The translations under genes and the position numbers were made by a program. The notes under the pieces were generated by a model that had not been told where the DNA came from, searched no databases, and saw nothing but the letters and a program-made list of their open reading frames with translations. DNA of 64,000 nt from Saccharomycopsis malanga (taxonomy: Eukaryota > Ascomycota > Saccharomycetes > Ascoideales > Saccharomycopsidaceae): NCBI GenBank assembly GCA_004014935.1, contig CP025321.1, positions 992,001 to 1,056,000 on the forward strand, given 5' to 3'. Positions 29,181 to 39,404 of this stretch are shown piece after piece. Every line of letters starts with the position of its first letter. The stretch's first letter is position 1.

Positions 29181-30367
29181 GACCGGATGGCTGAGTGGCT
29201 GGTAATCTAGGAAAAGAAAAAAATTTCTGGCAAGTTATTTCATTGATTAATACTCTCGAAAACGAGGAAATGCCCAACAGTCTCAAAGGTTTGATTCCCC
29301 ACTATGAACACTGTACTCGCTGCTTTTACGATGACGAAAGTCTAATGTTTACTTTATATCAAATGAAATAATTATGATGAAAGGGCACGATTGGATTTTT
29401 CCCACAGGGTTTTATCAAATCCCTTTGGACATCTTGCGTATAAGATATTATTTAATATGCCTATATGCAATGTCTTACTATTGCCAGGTGGCCAAGTTGG
29501 TTAGGCCATGCGCCACACAAAATAGTGCAGAATAGTGCAGAAAAATAAGTGTGGCGTTCCTCACTTTGGTTTTTTGACTCGATTCGCGCTGTTGACGTTT
29601 TGGAGTAATCGTTAAACGTTTTATTGATTTAAATCTATGCTATCCAGGTTATTTTGATTTTAAAAAACATAAATTAACATTTTGAATTTTTTCCCTAAAT
29701 TAAGGAACTATTTATAATAAAATAAAAATACATCTGCGCATAGATATTTGATATAACGGAAAATTGCCAATTTTGACAAAAACTTGATTCTTTTAAACCA
29801 TTATCTAAAGTGTTTACAACAAGCAAAACCATACGAAAAATATATTTTTATACTCTTGAGATCATACGGTTTTATACCATGTAATCTGTTTCGAAATTTT
29901 GTTTTTATAAATTATGTAATAGTGAAAAAGTATCTTTTTGTCGAAAAAAAAACCACATAATTTGTTAAAAATCATGTTTTTCACCTCTTAAAGAGAGTTT
30001 TTCATTTCTTGACCCTATTACATAGGTATTGATTGCTTCACTTTTTATTTGCTATCCCTGCAACGTTTAAACGAGCTTTAATGAACACGTATCTCAAGAG
30101 CTAAAAAAAGTGTTATTTGTTATAGGTTCTCAGAGGACGTTATAATCGATAATCATTATTGTATATTGCCAAACTAGTATATTTCAACTTCTTTCATAAT
30201 TTATGTGGCTGGATAAAGCGTAATGTGCTTATTAGTAAGCTTTATTCCTCTGTTCAGTCGAGTCCGTTTTGATATACCCTTTATTTCTGTTTAACATAAA
30301 GTTGCAAATGGTTTAACGTTACTCTGACTTTAGTTTTTTGTTTTTACTCTGTTTCAATTTCTGTTTA
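29181..30367 (+). mobile_element. Retroposon pair: short form followed by long form, 3' end eroded
   Basis: The first unit (about 29181-29453) has A box TGGCTGAGTGG (29188-29198), a hairpin CTCGAAAACGAG, B box GGTTTGATTCC (29288-29298), CTCGCTGCTTTTACGATG and the distal body. The final tail is cut to CTTGCGTATAAGATATTATT. The long unit follows at once with AATATGCC, A box TGGCCAAGTTGG (29489-29500) and a stem pairing GCGCCACAC with GTGTGGCGT. Its loop holds two AATAGTGCAG repeats. Then come ACTCGATTCG (B-box-like) and the non-coding body. Similarity to the 1-kb copy runs to about 30367. It lies between two convergent genes. The stretch 29225-30002 is nearly identical to 42621-43397. Confidence 0.8.
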
Positions 30368-30545
30368 TTCATACAATCATCAACATTATTATTCATATTG
30401 TATGGGAAGAATAAGGGTGATAATTTGACTATCAATGGTACTATAGAACGTCTTTTTAGTAGTACACATGATTGTCTTACTGTAATCTGTAGTGGTTTTC
30501 TTTTTTTTCGATATCATTTATTCAATTTTGCTTTTCACTCATAGA

Positions 30546-30600
30546 ATAATAAAAATGAAAAATTATATTCTGAGCCCAGTAAATATCAATTTCGTGGTTG
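30546..30600 (-). mobile_element. Retroposon tail relic
   Basis: On the minus strand: ACGAAATTGATATTTACTGG, GCTCAGAATATA, then T-rich sequence with TTATT. This is the shared family tail without head or body, facing the larger copy on its left. Confidence 0.65.
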
Positions 30601-30897
30601 GTGTTTTTTGAATCATTTTGATTTGGAATGTTTCCAGTAGGTCTGCTCAAGTCTAATAGTCTCGTATAAAACCATCTTGCTTTCCATGATTGTCATCAAT
30701 TTGTATTTTCCAATTTCAAAATCGCAACGTACAGTTACTGCTATTGATTGCCAATTACAAACAAACAATACATCAATTATGCTACATATGGCCTAGAAAA
30801 AAAAAATTAGATACACCATTATTTCGAATGGATTAACGAAAAATAATATAGCAAACAATCATAGAAATTAGCTATATAACCAATAGAACAAGCACGG

Positions 30898-32256
30898 CTA
30901 ATTGATGTTAAACTTTCTTAAACTTGGTAGTAATCCCCCTTTACGTCTCGGTTTTCCCTTTGGACTATTGAACAACTTCTTGACCTCAGAGGACTTTTTT
31001 GCAGTTGCTCTGGGGTCCAATGTTTTTCCTACAATGACAGTTTTTGTCTTACCACTTGGAGAGCCTTGTATCGGTTCTAATTCGCCCAAATAATGACTAT
31101 GATGTGAGCCCGAGCGCTTAATGGAACCCTTTGTTCCACTTTTGGAACTTGAGCCCAGAGAAGTGGATGCTGAAGGGGCCACCATTTTGATGGTAGTCAC
31201 AGGGCTATCAGCCCAATGGTTACTGAACTCTTTCAGTTTCAACGGCTGTATTGGGGGCTTCTGGAGATTCAGTTTTCTTCTTCTATTTTTGGCTTTTGAA
31301 TGGTTAAGGCTATCATTAGTGGTGGATTTACTCAATGTACTGAAGTAGGTGGTGTTACCAAAACTACTATTAGCCAAACTAGACACGTTGGAGATGTCAT
31401 ACTCACTGGACCCCTCAACATATGAAGTGTCGGAATCGGTTGGCTGAGCTATAATAGTTTTCCCACTCACTTTTCTCATTTTCGAAGGCCGTATGGTATT
31501 TCTAATAGTTTCTACTCTGTTTTCCATAAACTTGGTCTGTTCTATCATATTGTGCAACTGTTTCATGGAGTTTGATTTGGCCAATCCTGTTCTCAGTTCC
31601 GTTCTTGCTATAGTATCTGAGGAAACTTGGTTTTGTTGACTTGACTTGTCGAGCTGTGCCTGTAATTCGAGTAGTTGGTTTTTAGTGTTTTGATGGTTGA
31701 GTCTTTCTTTGAGAAGAAGTTCATCTTTATAATTCATTTCACTTTCGACCAATGCAATTTTTTCCAAAGAATCATTATATTTTGACTCTAGATCATTCAA
31801 GTTTATGCTGAGGATCCGCTCATTCTGCTCTATATTATCGTTGAGTATCTCAATGTTCACCAATTTACTTCTGACAGATTGCAATTCTTTTTTGTAATTT
31901 TTGAACTTCTCTTCATTCTTATTATTTAAATTATTGAATTCCTCTTCTAGTTTGAGATATTTTTCTTTCCATAGTTCGAGTTCTTTTTGTTTTGTCTTGA
32001 CCTTGTCTTCCAAATCTTCATTCTGCCTCACAAGATCATTCAACTCTTTCTCCAACTCTTCCTCTAACTCATAACTCGATTGCTTGAAATCAGTAAGCTC
32101 ACTTTCTAAATGTGCAATCTGCTTCATTGCCATCTGCAACCTCTCCTCTTCAGACACACAACTCTTGGCAGACGTTTCTCCATTAATCTCATCATCAGAC
32201 ACTTCCTCCGTATCAAGACCCGTATCATTCAACTCATCCTCATAATCATCGCTCAT
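30898..32256 (-). CDS. NDL1: NUDE-family coiled-coil protein (Ndl1-like dynein regulator)
   Basis: 452 aa. An acidic N-terminus (M-S-D-D-Y-E-D-E-L) leads into a long coiled coil (about residues 40-215) with the NUDE hallmark L-E-E-E-L-E-K-E-L-N-D-L-V-R-Q-N-E-D-L and K-E-L-E-L-W-K-E-K-Y. After this comes a Ser/Lys-rich, probably disordered C-terminus with basic clusters (R-R-R-K; K-P-R-R-K-G). NUDE/NDEL proteins bind Lis1 (Pac1) and dynein and help position nuclei. S. cerevisiae Ndl1 is much shorter (about 190 aa); filamentous NudE proteins are longer, so this length is not unusual for the wider family. The exact orthology rests on the coiled-coil motif only. Confidence 0.68.
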   Translation of the reverse strand: MSDDYEDELNDTGLDTEEVSDDEINGETSAKSCVSEEERLQMAMKQIAHLESELTDFKQSSYELEEELEKELNDLVRQNEDLEDKVKTKQKELELWKEKYLKLEEEFNNLNNKNEEKFKNYKKELQSVRSKLVNIEILNDNIEQNERILSINLNDLESKYNDSLEKIALVESEMNYKDELLLKERLNHQNTKNQLLELQAQLDKSSQQNQVSSDTIARTELRTGLAKSNSMKQLHNMIEQTKFMENRVETIRNTIRPSKMRKVSGKTIIAQPTDSDTSYVEGSSEYDISNVSSLANSSFGNTTYFSTLSKSTTNDSLNHSKAKNRRRKLNLQKPPIQPLKLKEFSNHWADSPVTTIKMVAPSASTSLGSSSKSGTKGSIKRSGSHHSHYLGELEPIQGSPSGKTKTVIVGKTLDPRATAKKSSEVKKLFNSPKGKPRRKGGLLPSLRKFNIN

Positions 32257-32767
32257 TTTCGGTCAAACTTTAATATCCAAACAATTCAAACAGCCTTTCT
32301 ACAAACTCTAAACCGTCAACATCGAATTTCAATAGCTTAGCACCAATCTTTAAATCATCAATACTCCATCATAACCAAACTCACTATACCTTTACCTATA
32401 AGAACCGCGGAATTGGTACATTGGCGGGTTAGGTACACTGGCTATACAATAATGATAACTTTTGTATTTTGAAGATAAATGGCTCTACAAACACATGATA
32501 AAATGTGGCTATATGTAATTTCTTGACTAAACTTGCCTATATGTTTTCCAAATGGCTTTTTTGCGTCTCTTCTGATCTATTATTAAAGGGACATTCAATG
32601 TTGTAATATGCTACTGTCATCACCCCAATAATCTTTACACCCCGGGTAACCCTTAAATTTTGAAAAATATATGGCTGAATGAGTACAGTACTTTACTATA
32701 ATGCTATCAATACTACCCATAGTACTAATAATAAACAATTGCTGTTTAGATTAGCGTATGATTAATA
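32257..32767. other. Divergent promoter region NDL1-like/NDC1
   Basis: 511 bp, AT-rich. It contains a CCGCGG at about 32405 and a CCCGGGTAAC at about 32641, the latter resembling a Reb1 site (CCGGGTAA). No gene or retroposon is seen. Confidence 0.45.
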
Positions 32768-34573
32768 ATGACGGCGTTGATGGAAGATTATAGCAGTTTG
32801 TTGAATAATGTATTGAAGATACGGCTCAAGTATTTGGGTACGTTGACTTTGGCTTTCATTATGATACCAAGCATGATTCTCTGTAATTTTTCAATCAAAT
32901 ATTTTATTATTTTGTATAGTGGTTTAACGGTGTGTACTGGCGTGGCAATGGGCTATCGTTTCCTCTATTTTCGGGAGTTGATCAACTATGAAAATGCGAA
33001 TTTAGGCTATGTTAATGTGCGGGGAGGTAAGAGTTATAGAAATGTTGGTAATATTGGGTTAGAATGTGTAGTATCGTTGATATTCTATATAATAATAGGC
33101 AATGTTTATTTCAAAGGAGAACTTGGGTTTTTAAATGATGCCAAGAAACATCAGTTGCCAACTGTGAACCCATATTTTGTGTATTATTATGTGTTTGCCA
33201 TAGCTAATGGGGTGTTCAATTCCATGTATTCATATTGGTTCAATGAGATGTTTTTGAGCATAGATTTCACGCGGTTTGCTACTGTCCCCAAGAAACAAAT
33301 ATTAGAGCATCTAAATATCAATGCTTACGCTTTATTAGTGAAGAACTACACCATCGGCATTGTTTCGTTTCTTGGAGTATTTAATGTGATGTACTATTTT
33401 TTCAATGTCAACCAAGTTGTTAGTCGATGGGTGTCCATCGTTGTAAACCTCAATGCCGTGGACAGTCTGTCATTTGGAATAATTTTCCTGATTAAACTAG
33501 CATTATTCAGTATAGTATTGAAATTGATAAACTACACAGTTTTAGTCAGCTTTTTCAAATCTTATACTCTTTTAGGATGTTTACATTTTAACCAATTGAT
33601 ATCAACATATTCTAACAATGACTCTCGTTCTGTCAATTTGCAGCTTTTGTTTGATGGGTTGAAAGAAAACAACAAAGATGACTTGGCTAAGATTACCATT
33701 TTGCAAGAATTGGGCTATTTAGCTTTGGAAAAAAACCCAAAGTTTTATGACACAATCAGTATTCATTTCAACGAATTGAACCAACAGTTGGAATTAGTAT
33801 TGAACGAAAACGTTACCGTATTATCTACTAGATCGTCTCCTGTAAAGAAAACCCAAACCAAAAACAACAGTATACAGAAACATAAGTCACATCCTACTAT
33901 CATCACTGATGCAGATGTGTTTATGAAACCTAAATCTTCATTTTTGAAATCAACTTTTGATTCAATATCCTTAAAACTTGTTCTCGCTTTACAAGACAAA
34001 AATTCCACCGAATCATTCTACGTCATTGATCACATCAAAAATCAACTTGCAATATTGGTCAAATACTTGCAGAATGGCAAACAAATACTCATACAATCTT
34101 TAAAACTTTATTGTCCCGAAGAAAAGTTTCATTTGTTACATCCAATTTCTTTATATTATTATATTACCATTTTCACGTTGATTGTACAAAACGCTTCCCT
34201 CAATAACAAGCTAAACAACAAAATTTTAGTCAACATTGCTCCTACTTTGGTGCTCCTACAAAAATCTATCATTTTTTGCGAAGATTACATTCGTTTTAAC
34301 AATATCAACACTTCTCGTTTCGGTAAGACTCCTGAAAATTACAACCTCCTTCCTCATCAATACACCAATCAGTTTTTGGTGCTAAAACTATATCAGGCTA
34401 CCACCAGCTGCTTTTCACAGTTGGTCTCCAAACATAATGACCGCTTGAACGAACTCAATTTGAGTAACGACGTTTTGAAATTGTCTAAAAGACTTCTAAA
34501 CTCTTCAAATAACAAACACGAAAAGGATGTTGCTCCACAATACACTTCCTTTGATGTGAGTGTCAATTATTAA
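32768..34573 (+). CDS. NDC1: Integral membrane nucleoporin Ndc1
   Basis: 601-aa nuclear-envelope protein that anchors nuclear pore complexes and spindle pole bodies. The N-terminal half (about residues 20-270) holds six hydrophobic helices, for example Y-L-G-T-L-T-L-A-F-I-M-I-P, G-L-E-C-V-V-S-L-I-F-Y-I-I-I and S-F-G-I-I-F-L-I-K-L-A-L-F-S-I. The C-terminal half is soluble and helical with Q-L-L-F-D-G-L-K and T-I-L-Q-E-L-G-Y-L-A-L-E-K-N-P, a block typical of fungal Ndc1. Length is close to the 655-aa S. cerevisiae protein. Membrane topology and this block support the call; overall conservation of Ndc1 is low, hence some doubt. Confidence 0.78.
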   Translation: MTALMEDYSSLLNNVLKIRLKYLGTLTLAFIMIPSMILCNFSIKYFIILYSGLTVCTGVAMGYRFLYFRELINYENANLGYVNVRGGKSYRNVGNIGLECVVSLIFYIIIGNVYFKGELGFLNDAKKHQLPTVNPYFVYYYVFAIANGVFNSMYSYWFNEMFLSIDFTRFATVPKKQILEHLNINAYALLVKNYTIGIVSFLGVFNVMYYFFNVNQVVSRWVSIVVNLNAVDSLSFGIIFLIKLALFSIVLKLINYTVLVSFFKSYTLLGCLHFNQLISTYSNNDSRSVNLQLLFDGLKENNKDDLAKITILQELGYLALEKNPKFYDTISIHFNELNQQLELVLNENVTVLSTRSSPVKKTQTKNNSIQKHKSHPTIITDADVFMKPKSSFLKSTFDSISLKLVLALQDKNSTESFYVIDHIKNQLAILVKYLQNGKQILIQSLKLYCPEEKFHLLHPISLYYYITIFTLIVQNASLNNKLNNKILVNIAPTLVLLQKSIIFCEDYIRFNNINTSRFGKTPENYNLLPHQYTNQFLVLKLYQATTSCFSQLVSKHNDRLNELNLSNDVLKLSKRLLNSSNNKHEKDVAPQYTSFDVSVNY

Positions 34574-35427
34574 TATCCTTTGAAAGTTTACTTTCTGTAA
34601 ATTATGACTGTATAAGCTGGCTGCAAGTCCTCATACTTATTTATCAAACTATTGGTTAACAGTGGACTTGGTATCAAATATTTCAAACAAACCAATGAAG
34701 TTTGAAAAATTGCTTATTTCTGTTCGGAAATCAAGCTTAATTGAGTACTAGTTCCATTGTCATTGGCCTGGAAACGTAAGAAGATTTAGTTATGACTTTA
34801 AACAAATTTTGTCAAGACAAAGTCAACTGTTTGGGTCCGTTTTGTCAAGGGTATAATACATCTTGGGACGTATATATAAGTTGAATCAAAGAAATGACCT
34901 ATTCAATAAATCAGCGGTACGGAAATAATCAAATTTTATTAAATGTAAGTCCACTATATATAAAATATGCGATATAAAAATGTTAATAAAATTTATGAGA
35001 CTTGTGGGATATACAGTTGTTTTTTTAGCAAAAAGTTTATTTCGGTGTTTGATTGAGATCATGTTTAAAGATGGTAACATGAAGGCTCTTTTATAAAACA
35101 TCCACTTCTAACAATAGCCTAAAGTACAAGTACTAAACATAAAACTTCTTTATCCCATAATTCCTTATGACAACCATTGTAAGCAACCTAATTATCATTA
35201 GTGTATTAATAATTTTGTATTTCAGCTAAATTATAAATTTACATATACTTTCAAAAAATTCAGCACATCATGGTATATTTAACGGCCAACTAGATAAAAA
35301 TCACCACATAATGGTATATTTAACGGCCAACTACAGATAACGATGTATCAAAAAATATCAAAAGTTAAAACTTGTTCAAATAGCATTCCTCATAAAAAAA
35401 CTGGGTTAAAATATTAGAATAAACTCA
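34574..35427. other. Convergent gap NDC1/PNC1
   Basis: 854 bp of AT-rich 3' flank. Near its right end are two copies of a 22-base sequence at a 41-bp interval (listed separately). No gene is supported. Confidence 0.45.
35261..35343. repeat. Tandem duplication, 41-bp period
   Basis: TGGTATATTTAACGGCCAAC followed by TA occurs at 35271-35292 and again at 35312-35333, with related sequence in front of both (CAGCACATCA and TCACCACATA). Two units only. Confidence 0.85.
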
Positions 35428-36141
35428 TTAGTCAATCTCATTGGAAGTAATAATGTGAACATTTGCTGACTTGTATAGTTCATCAGTGTCTTTATCCTTC
35501 TCCGGATACACACTACGGGCAAGATCTTTCAAAACATATGTATTATAACCAAGCTTGGCACCACTGAGAGCAGTATTGAGTACGCAAAAATCGTAAGCAA
35601 GACCGACCAAATAAATGTTCTCAACCTCGTTTTCTTGGAGGACACGATGCAATTCTGTTTTGTGAATGGCCCATGTGTCCTCAAAGGCAGAATAGTATTC
35701 CCTATCTGGAAGATAACCTTTTCTGACCTCTGCGACCCCCGGAGGCTTGGTTGTCACCGAATGCTCCTTGACAACCTTTGCAAATGCATCGCCAAACTCT
35801 GAAGTAAAGTCTGCTCCAGCCGTGCCTTGAACACAATGGTCTGGCCAGAGTATCTGGATCTTGGTCTTGATCTGGTTGGTCTTTGCATCAACCTCTTGTA
35901 AAGGATGTTTGAAAGCCCTAGGAGTGTATGGTTGCTGGTCCCAGTTAGATGCAAAAGAACAATGGTCTTGCGGATGGAAATCTCTAGTAGCAATGATTGC
36001 ACTCCATGGATACTTTTCTACATCTAATAAATTGACAATTGGAGTTACAATATCCCTTCCATCTTTTACTGCCAATGCTCCAGAAGGAGGAAGGAAATCG
36101 TTTTGAAGATCAACGACTATAAGGGCAGATTTCGGTTGCAT
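35428..36141 (-). CDS. PNC1: Nicotinamidase
   Basis: 237-aa hydrolase converting nicotinamide to nicotinic acid in the NAD salvage pathway; it also relieves inhibition of Sir2-type deacetylases. Seen: the N-terminal catalytic Asp in A-L-I-V-V-D-L-Q-N-D-F (Asp11); the metal-site block T-R-D-F-H-P-Q-D-H-C-S-F; the segment W-P-D-H-C-V-Q-G-T-x-G-A; and the nucleophile in V-G-L-A-Y-D-F-C-V. The length is near that of yeast Pnc1 (216 aa). The gene converges on NDC1. Confidence 0.94.
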   Translation of the reverse strand: MQPKSALIVVDLQNDFLPPSGALAVKDGRDIVTPIVNLLDVEKYPWSAIIATRDFHPQDHCSFASNWDQQPYTPRAFKHPLQEVDAKTNQIKTKIQILWPDHCVQGTAGADFTSEFGDAFAKVVKEHSVTTKPPGVAEVRKGYLPDREYYSAFEDTWAIHKTELHRVLQENEVENIYLVGLAYDFCVLNTALSGAKLGYNTYVLKDLARSVYPEKDKDTDELYKSANVHIITSNEID

Positions 36142-36677
36142 TTTTCTCTGTTTTTACTTTGGCTGTTCACTGGTCTCAAGACTAACAATCACATTAAATT
36201 AAATATTACAAACGCTTAGCCGATGAGATGAGGTGTTTAAACTTATTATCAGTGCTCGTAACTTGTTGTTTAGCCAACTTAGCATATCGTCCATACCGCC
36301 TATTATAGGTGTATTCTTACAGAAATTTCCATTATATGCTTTTATATAGCACTTACCATCTCTATACGTTGATGGAAAAAATAAACAAGAACTACTAATC
36401 GGCGCTTCTTTACTGACTTGACAAGAAAATTTCACTACCACACATCCTTTCATTAAAGTAACAATTAGCACCTACATTCATTTGCTTTAACATTAATATA
36501 TCTATCATTGATATACCATGCATTGCCATGTGTCCTTATGCATATCCATGCACGAATCATGATATATCCGGGTAAGTGATGAGGTTTAAAAAAAAATTTC
36601 AGCCAATATAACCAGATGAGGATAAGAATATATTTGAAATACTATACCAAGGAGCATTATAGGGCGAGAAGATAAAG
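36142..36677. other. Divergent promoter region PNC1/ENP2
   Basis: 536 bp. It carries the PAC/RRPE pair close to ENP2 (listed separately) and AT-rich DNA. A repeated CATGCA/TGCATG-like pattern lies around 36515-36555. No gene is seen. Confidence 0.45.
36576..36599 (+). promoter_or_regulatory. PAC and RRPE elements upstream of ENP2
   Basis: GTGATGAGGT (36576-36585) matches the PAC consensus and is followed after two bases by a run ending AAAAAATTT (RRPE). They lie about 80-100 bp before the ENP2 start. This pair marks ribosome-biogenesis promoters in yeasts, and ENP2 is a 40S assembly factor. A second GATGAGG is at about 36615. Confidence 0.75.
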
Positions 36678-38349
36678 ATGGTTCTCAAATCTACGTCGTC
36701 AAACAATGTTTCTGTGTACCAGGTTAGTGGCACGAACTTTTCGCGGTCACTTCCTGACTGGGTAGCGAAAAAGAGAAAGAAGTCGTTGAAAAATGATCTA
36801 GAATTTCAGCTGCGGATTGAGTTGATTCAGGACTTTGAGTTTTCAGAAGCTTCGAACAAGATTAAGGTGTCGCGGGACGGTAAATACTGTATGGCTACGG
36901 GGGTGTACAAGCCGCAGATACATGTGTATGATTTTGCGAATTTGTCGTTAAAGTTTGACCGGCACACCAATGCAGAGAACGTAAACTTTTTATTATTGAG
37001 TGATGACTGGACGAAAAGTGTACATCTTCAAAATGACCGTTCTATAGAGTTCCAGAGTAGTGGGGGGTTGCACTACCGGACGAGAATTCCACATTTTGGC
37101 CGGGATCTCCAGTATGAAAGCAACAGTTGCAATTTGATGATTGCTGCGTCTCAGTCTGAATTGTACAGGCTCAACTTGATGAAGGGGGTGTTTTTAAAGC
37201 CCTTTGAGTTGGACATTGGCGAGGGAAGAGGCGCCAATTGCTTAGACATCTGTCTGAAGACGTCGTTGGTCTCTGTAGGATTGGAAGATAACGTAGTGGA
37301 GTTCTGGGATCCTAGATCTCGGTCACGGGTCACCAAGCTTCAGGTAACAGACGCTGGTAGCAGCGACATGGCTACCAACTTGGTTGGAGTCACTGCCACG
37401 TCGTTCAAGAGCGACGGGTTACATTTTGCATGTGGGACATCAGACGGCAAGTCGTATATATACGATCTCCGGTCTTCAGAGCCTTTGACAGTGAAGGACC
37501 AGGGATATGGATATGACATCAAGAAGCTTGTATGGCTAGATGACAACAGAAACAATCAAGATGCCAAGGATTTGATCTTGTCGACCGACAAGCGTATTGC
37601 TAAGATCTGGAATGCCAATACCGGCAAGCCATTTGCATCGATGGAGCCAAGTGTAGACATCAACGACATTGCCTATATTCCAGATAGTGGCATGTTTTTC
37701 ATGGCGAATGAAGGTATCCAGATGCACACATATTACATACCGAACTTGGGACCAGCACCCAACTGGTGCTCGTTCTTGGACAACTTGACGGAAGAAATGG
37801 AGGAGAAACCTACCGACACTATTTATTCCAACTACAAGTTCATCACCAAGGACGAGTTGAACAAGTTGAATGTCGCCCACTTGGTGGGAACCAAGGTGTT
37901 GAGATCGTATATGCATGGTTACTTTATCAGCACCGAGTTGTATGACAAGGTGAGATTGATTGCCAATACAAAGACATACCAAGATATCAGAGACAAAGAG
38001 GTCAAACAACGGATCGAAGAACAACGAGAATCACGTATCAAATCGTCTGGAATTGCCAGTTCCAAAGTCAAGGTCAATAAAGAACTTATCAGTAAACTTC
38101 AAGACAAGAAACATGGTGATAAACTTGCAGAAACAGTTCTTCAGGACGACCGTTTCAAGGATCTTTTCCAAAACCCAGATTTCCAGATTGATGAAGAATC
38201 GTTTGAATATAAACAGTTGAACCCTGTGAGATCTACCAAAGATGTGTCTGACACCAAGGTAAGAACGCTCACAGCTGCCGAGGAGTCTGATGAAGAAAGA
38301 ATGAATAAAAACTATCAAGACGAGTCAGAGGAAGAAGAACAATCAGAAG

Positions 38350-38380
<31 letters not shown>

Positions 38381-38867
38381 GGAAGAGTCAGAGCAGGAAA
38401 GCGAAACCGAAGATGAAGATGAAGTGGCTAATAAGATGAAAGCAGCAGAAATAAAGGCTGCCGAGAAAGAAAGAAGAAGAATCGAAAGATACAATAAAAG
38501 TAAAGCTGAAGCTGATGAGTTTTTGAAACAATTCGAAGCTGTAAATAAAGGAGGTAAAGCTCTCAATATATTGTCTGGAACTGATACTAATGGAACAACG
38601 TCATCCAAGTCATTCAAATCACTCACTGACGAAATCAATAGAAAACATAGAATAACAAAAGATAGCGTCTCAGATCAGCAACTCAGAGTTCAACGTCATG
38701 GTAAAGGTGAGGTTGAAATCAGTTTTGTTCCCCAAGGATCCAAAGAGAAGAAGAAACAACACCAACGCAGAGTTGATGACGAAGATTACGATGAGGAAAC
38801 TCACGGAAGAAGAAGGCAGAGATACGAGGGCCGTAGAAGAGTCACCAAAAAGACTATGTTTGAATAA
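36678..38867 (+). CDS. ENP2: Nucleolar WD40 protein Enp2 (NOL10), 40S assembly
   Basis: 729-aa nucleolar component of the 90S pre-ribosome, working with Bfr2 and Lcp5 in early 18S rRNA processing. Seen: a WD40 propeller in the first 350 or so residues (I-K-V-S-R-D-G-K-Y-C-M-A-T-G; L-E-D-N-V-V-E-F-W-D-P-R-S; C-G-T-S-D-G-K-S-Y-I-Y-D-L-R); then the ENP2 family block; and a NUC153 motif D-D-R-F-K-D-L-F-Q-N-P-D-F-Q-I-D near residue 493. A glutamate-rich stretch (38346-38379 is a GAA repeat) and a basic tail rich in R/K follow. Length and domain order match the 707-aa yeast protein. Confidence 0.95.
38346..38379 (+). repeat. GAA microsatellite inside ENP2
   Basis: An uninterrupted (GAA)n run of about 34 bp encodes polyglutamate in the acidic region of Enp2. 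Confidence 0.9.
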
Positions 38868-39404
38868 GTTTGCATGTTTGATATTTTATAGACTTGTTGT
38901 ATAATATAAAAGTGATATATGTTTGTTTCTTTGTATGGAGTCTGTTGATTGTATGCGGCAAATGCCATTGTTGATTACATTATTGGCAAATTCAAAGAAA
39001 GAATACACTTGTACAATTCTTGTATGTGGCCAATCTTGTTGGGACTAGTGCAGATGTTCTATATATTTGTTAATAATGAGAAATGTATTTGAATGATAGT
39101 ATGATATATAATGTTATATAAATGCCTGCCATGCATTCATGTTGAAAAATATATAGAGCCAATGCGTTTTGCTTCTTGTCGGGTACATTGATACTAAATA
39201 AATAAATAATATCTTATATTTCAAGCCCAGTACATGTCAGTTTCGTATATATATAGCCAAATGGCCCAGTGGTATGTGGTTATTTAGTATCGTAAAAATA
39301 GTATAAGAAAACACTTTAAACTCTCAATCACTACAACACTTGACTAACAACAAACATTCTTTAAAGCTATAAACTACGAAAGACTAACAAACCAAAGCAA
39401 CCAA
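38868..39404. other. Convergent gap ENP2/RFA1
   Basis: 537 bp of AT-rich 3' flank with one miniature retroposon (listed separately). No gene is seen. Confidence 0.45.
39193..39275 (-). mobile_element. Miniature retroposon: head joined directly to tail
   Basis: About 83 bp. Minus strand: ACCACTGGGCCATTTGGCTA (5' end of the short form, cut inside the A box), then ATATATACGAAACTGACATG, TACTGGGCTTGAAATATAAG, and TTAT repeats (39196-39210). B box and body are absent. It lies between the convergent ENP2 and RFA1 genes. Perfect 10-bp inverted sequences GATACTAAAT (39190-39199) and ATTTAGTATC (39282-39291) border it. Confidence 0.8.

Noticed and set aside
30338-30544. Coding capacity in the long retroposon body
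   Set aside because: Small frames in the 1-kb, 29-kb and 53-kb copies are in different places and share no peptide, so the body is treated as non-coding.
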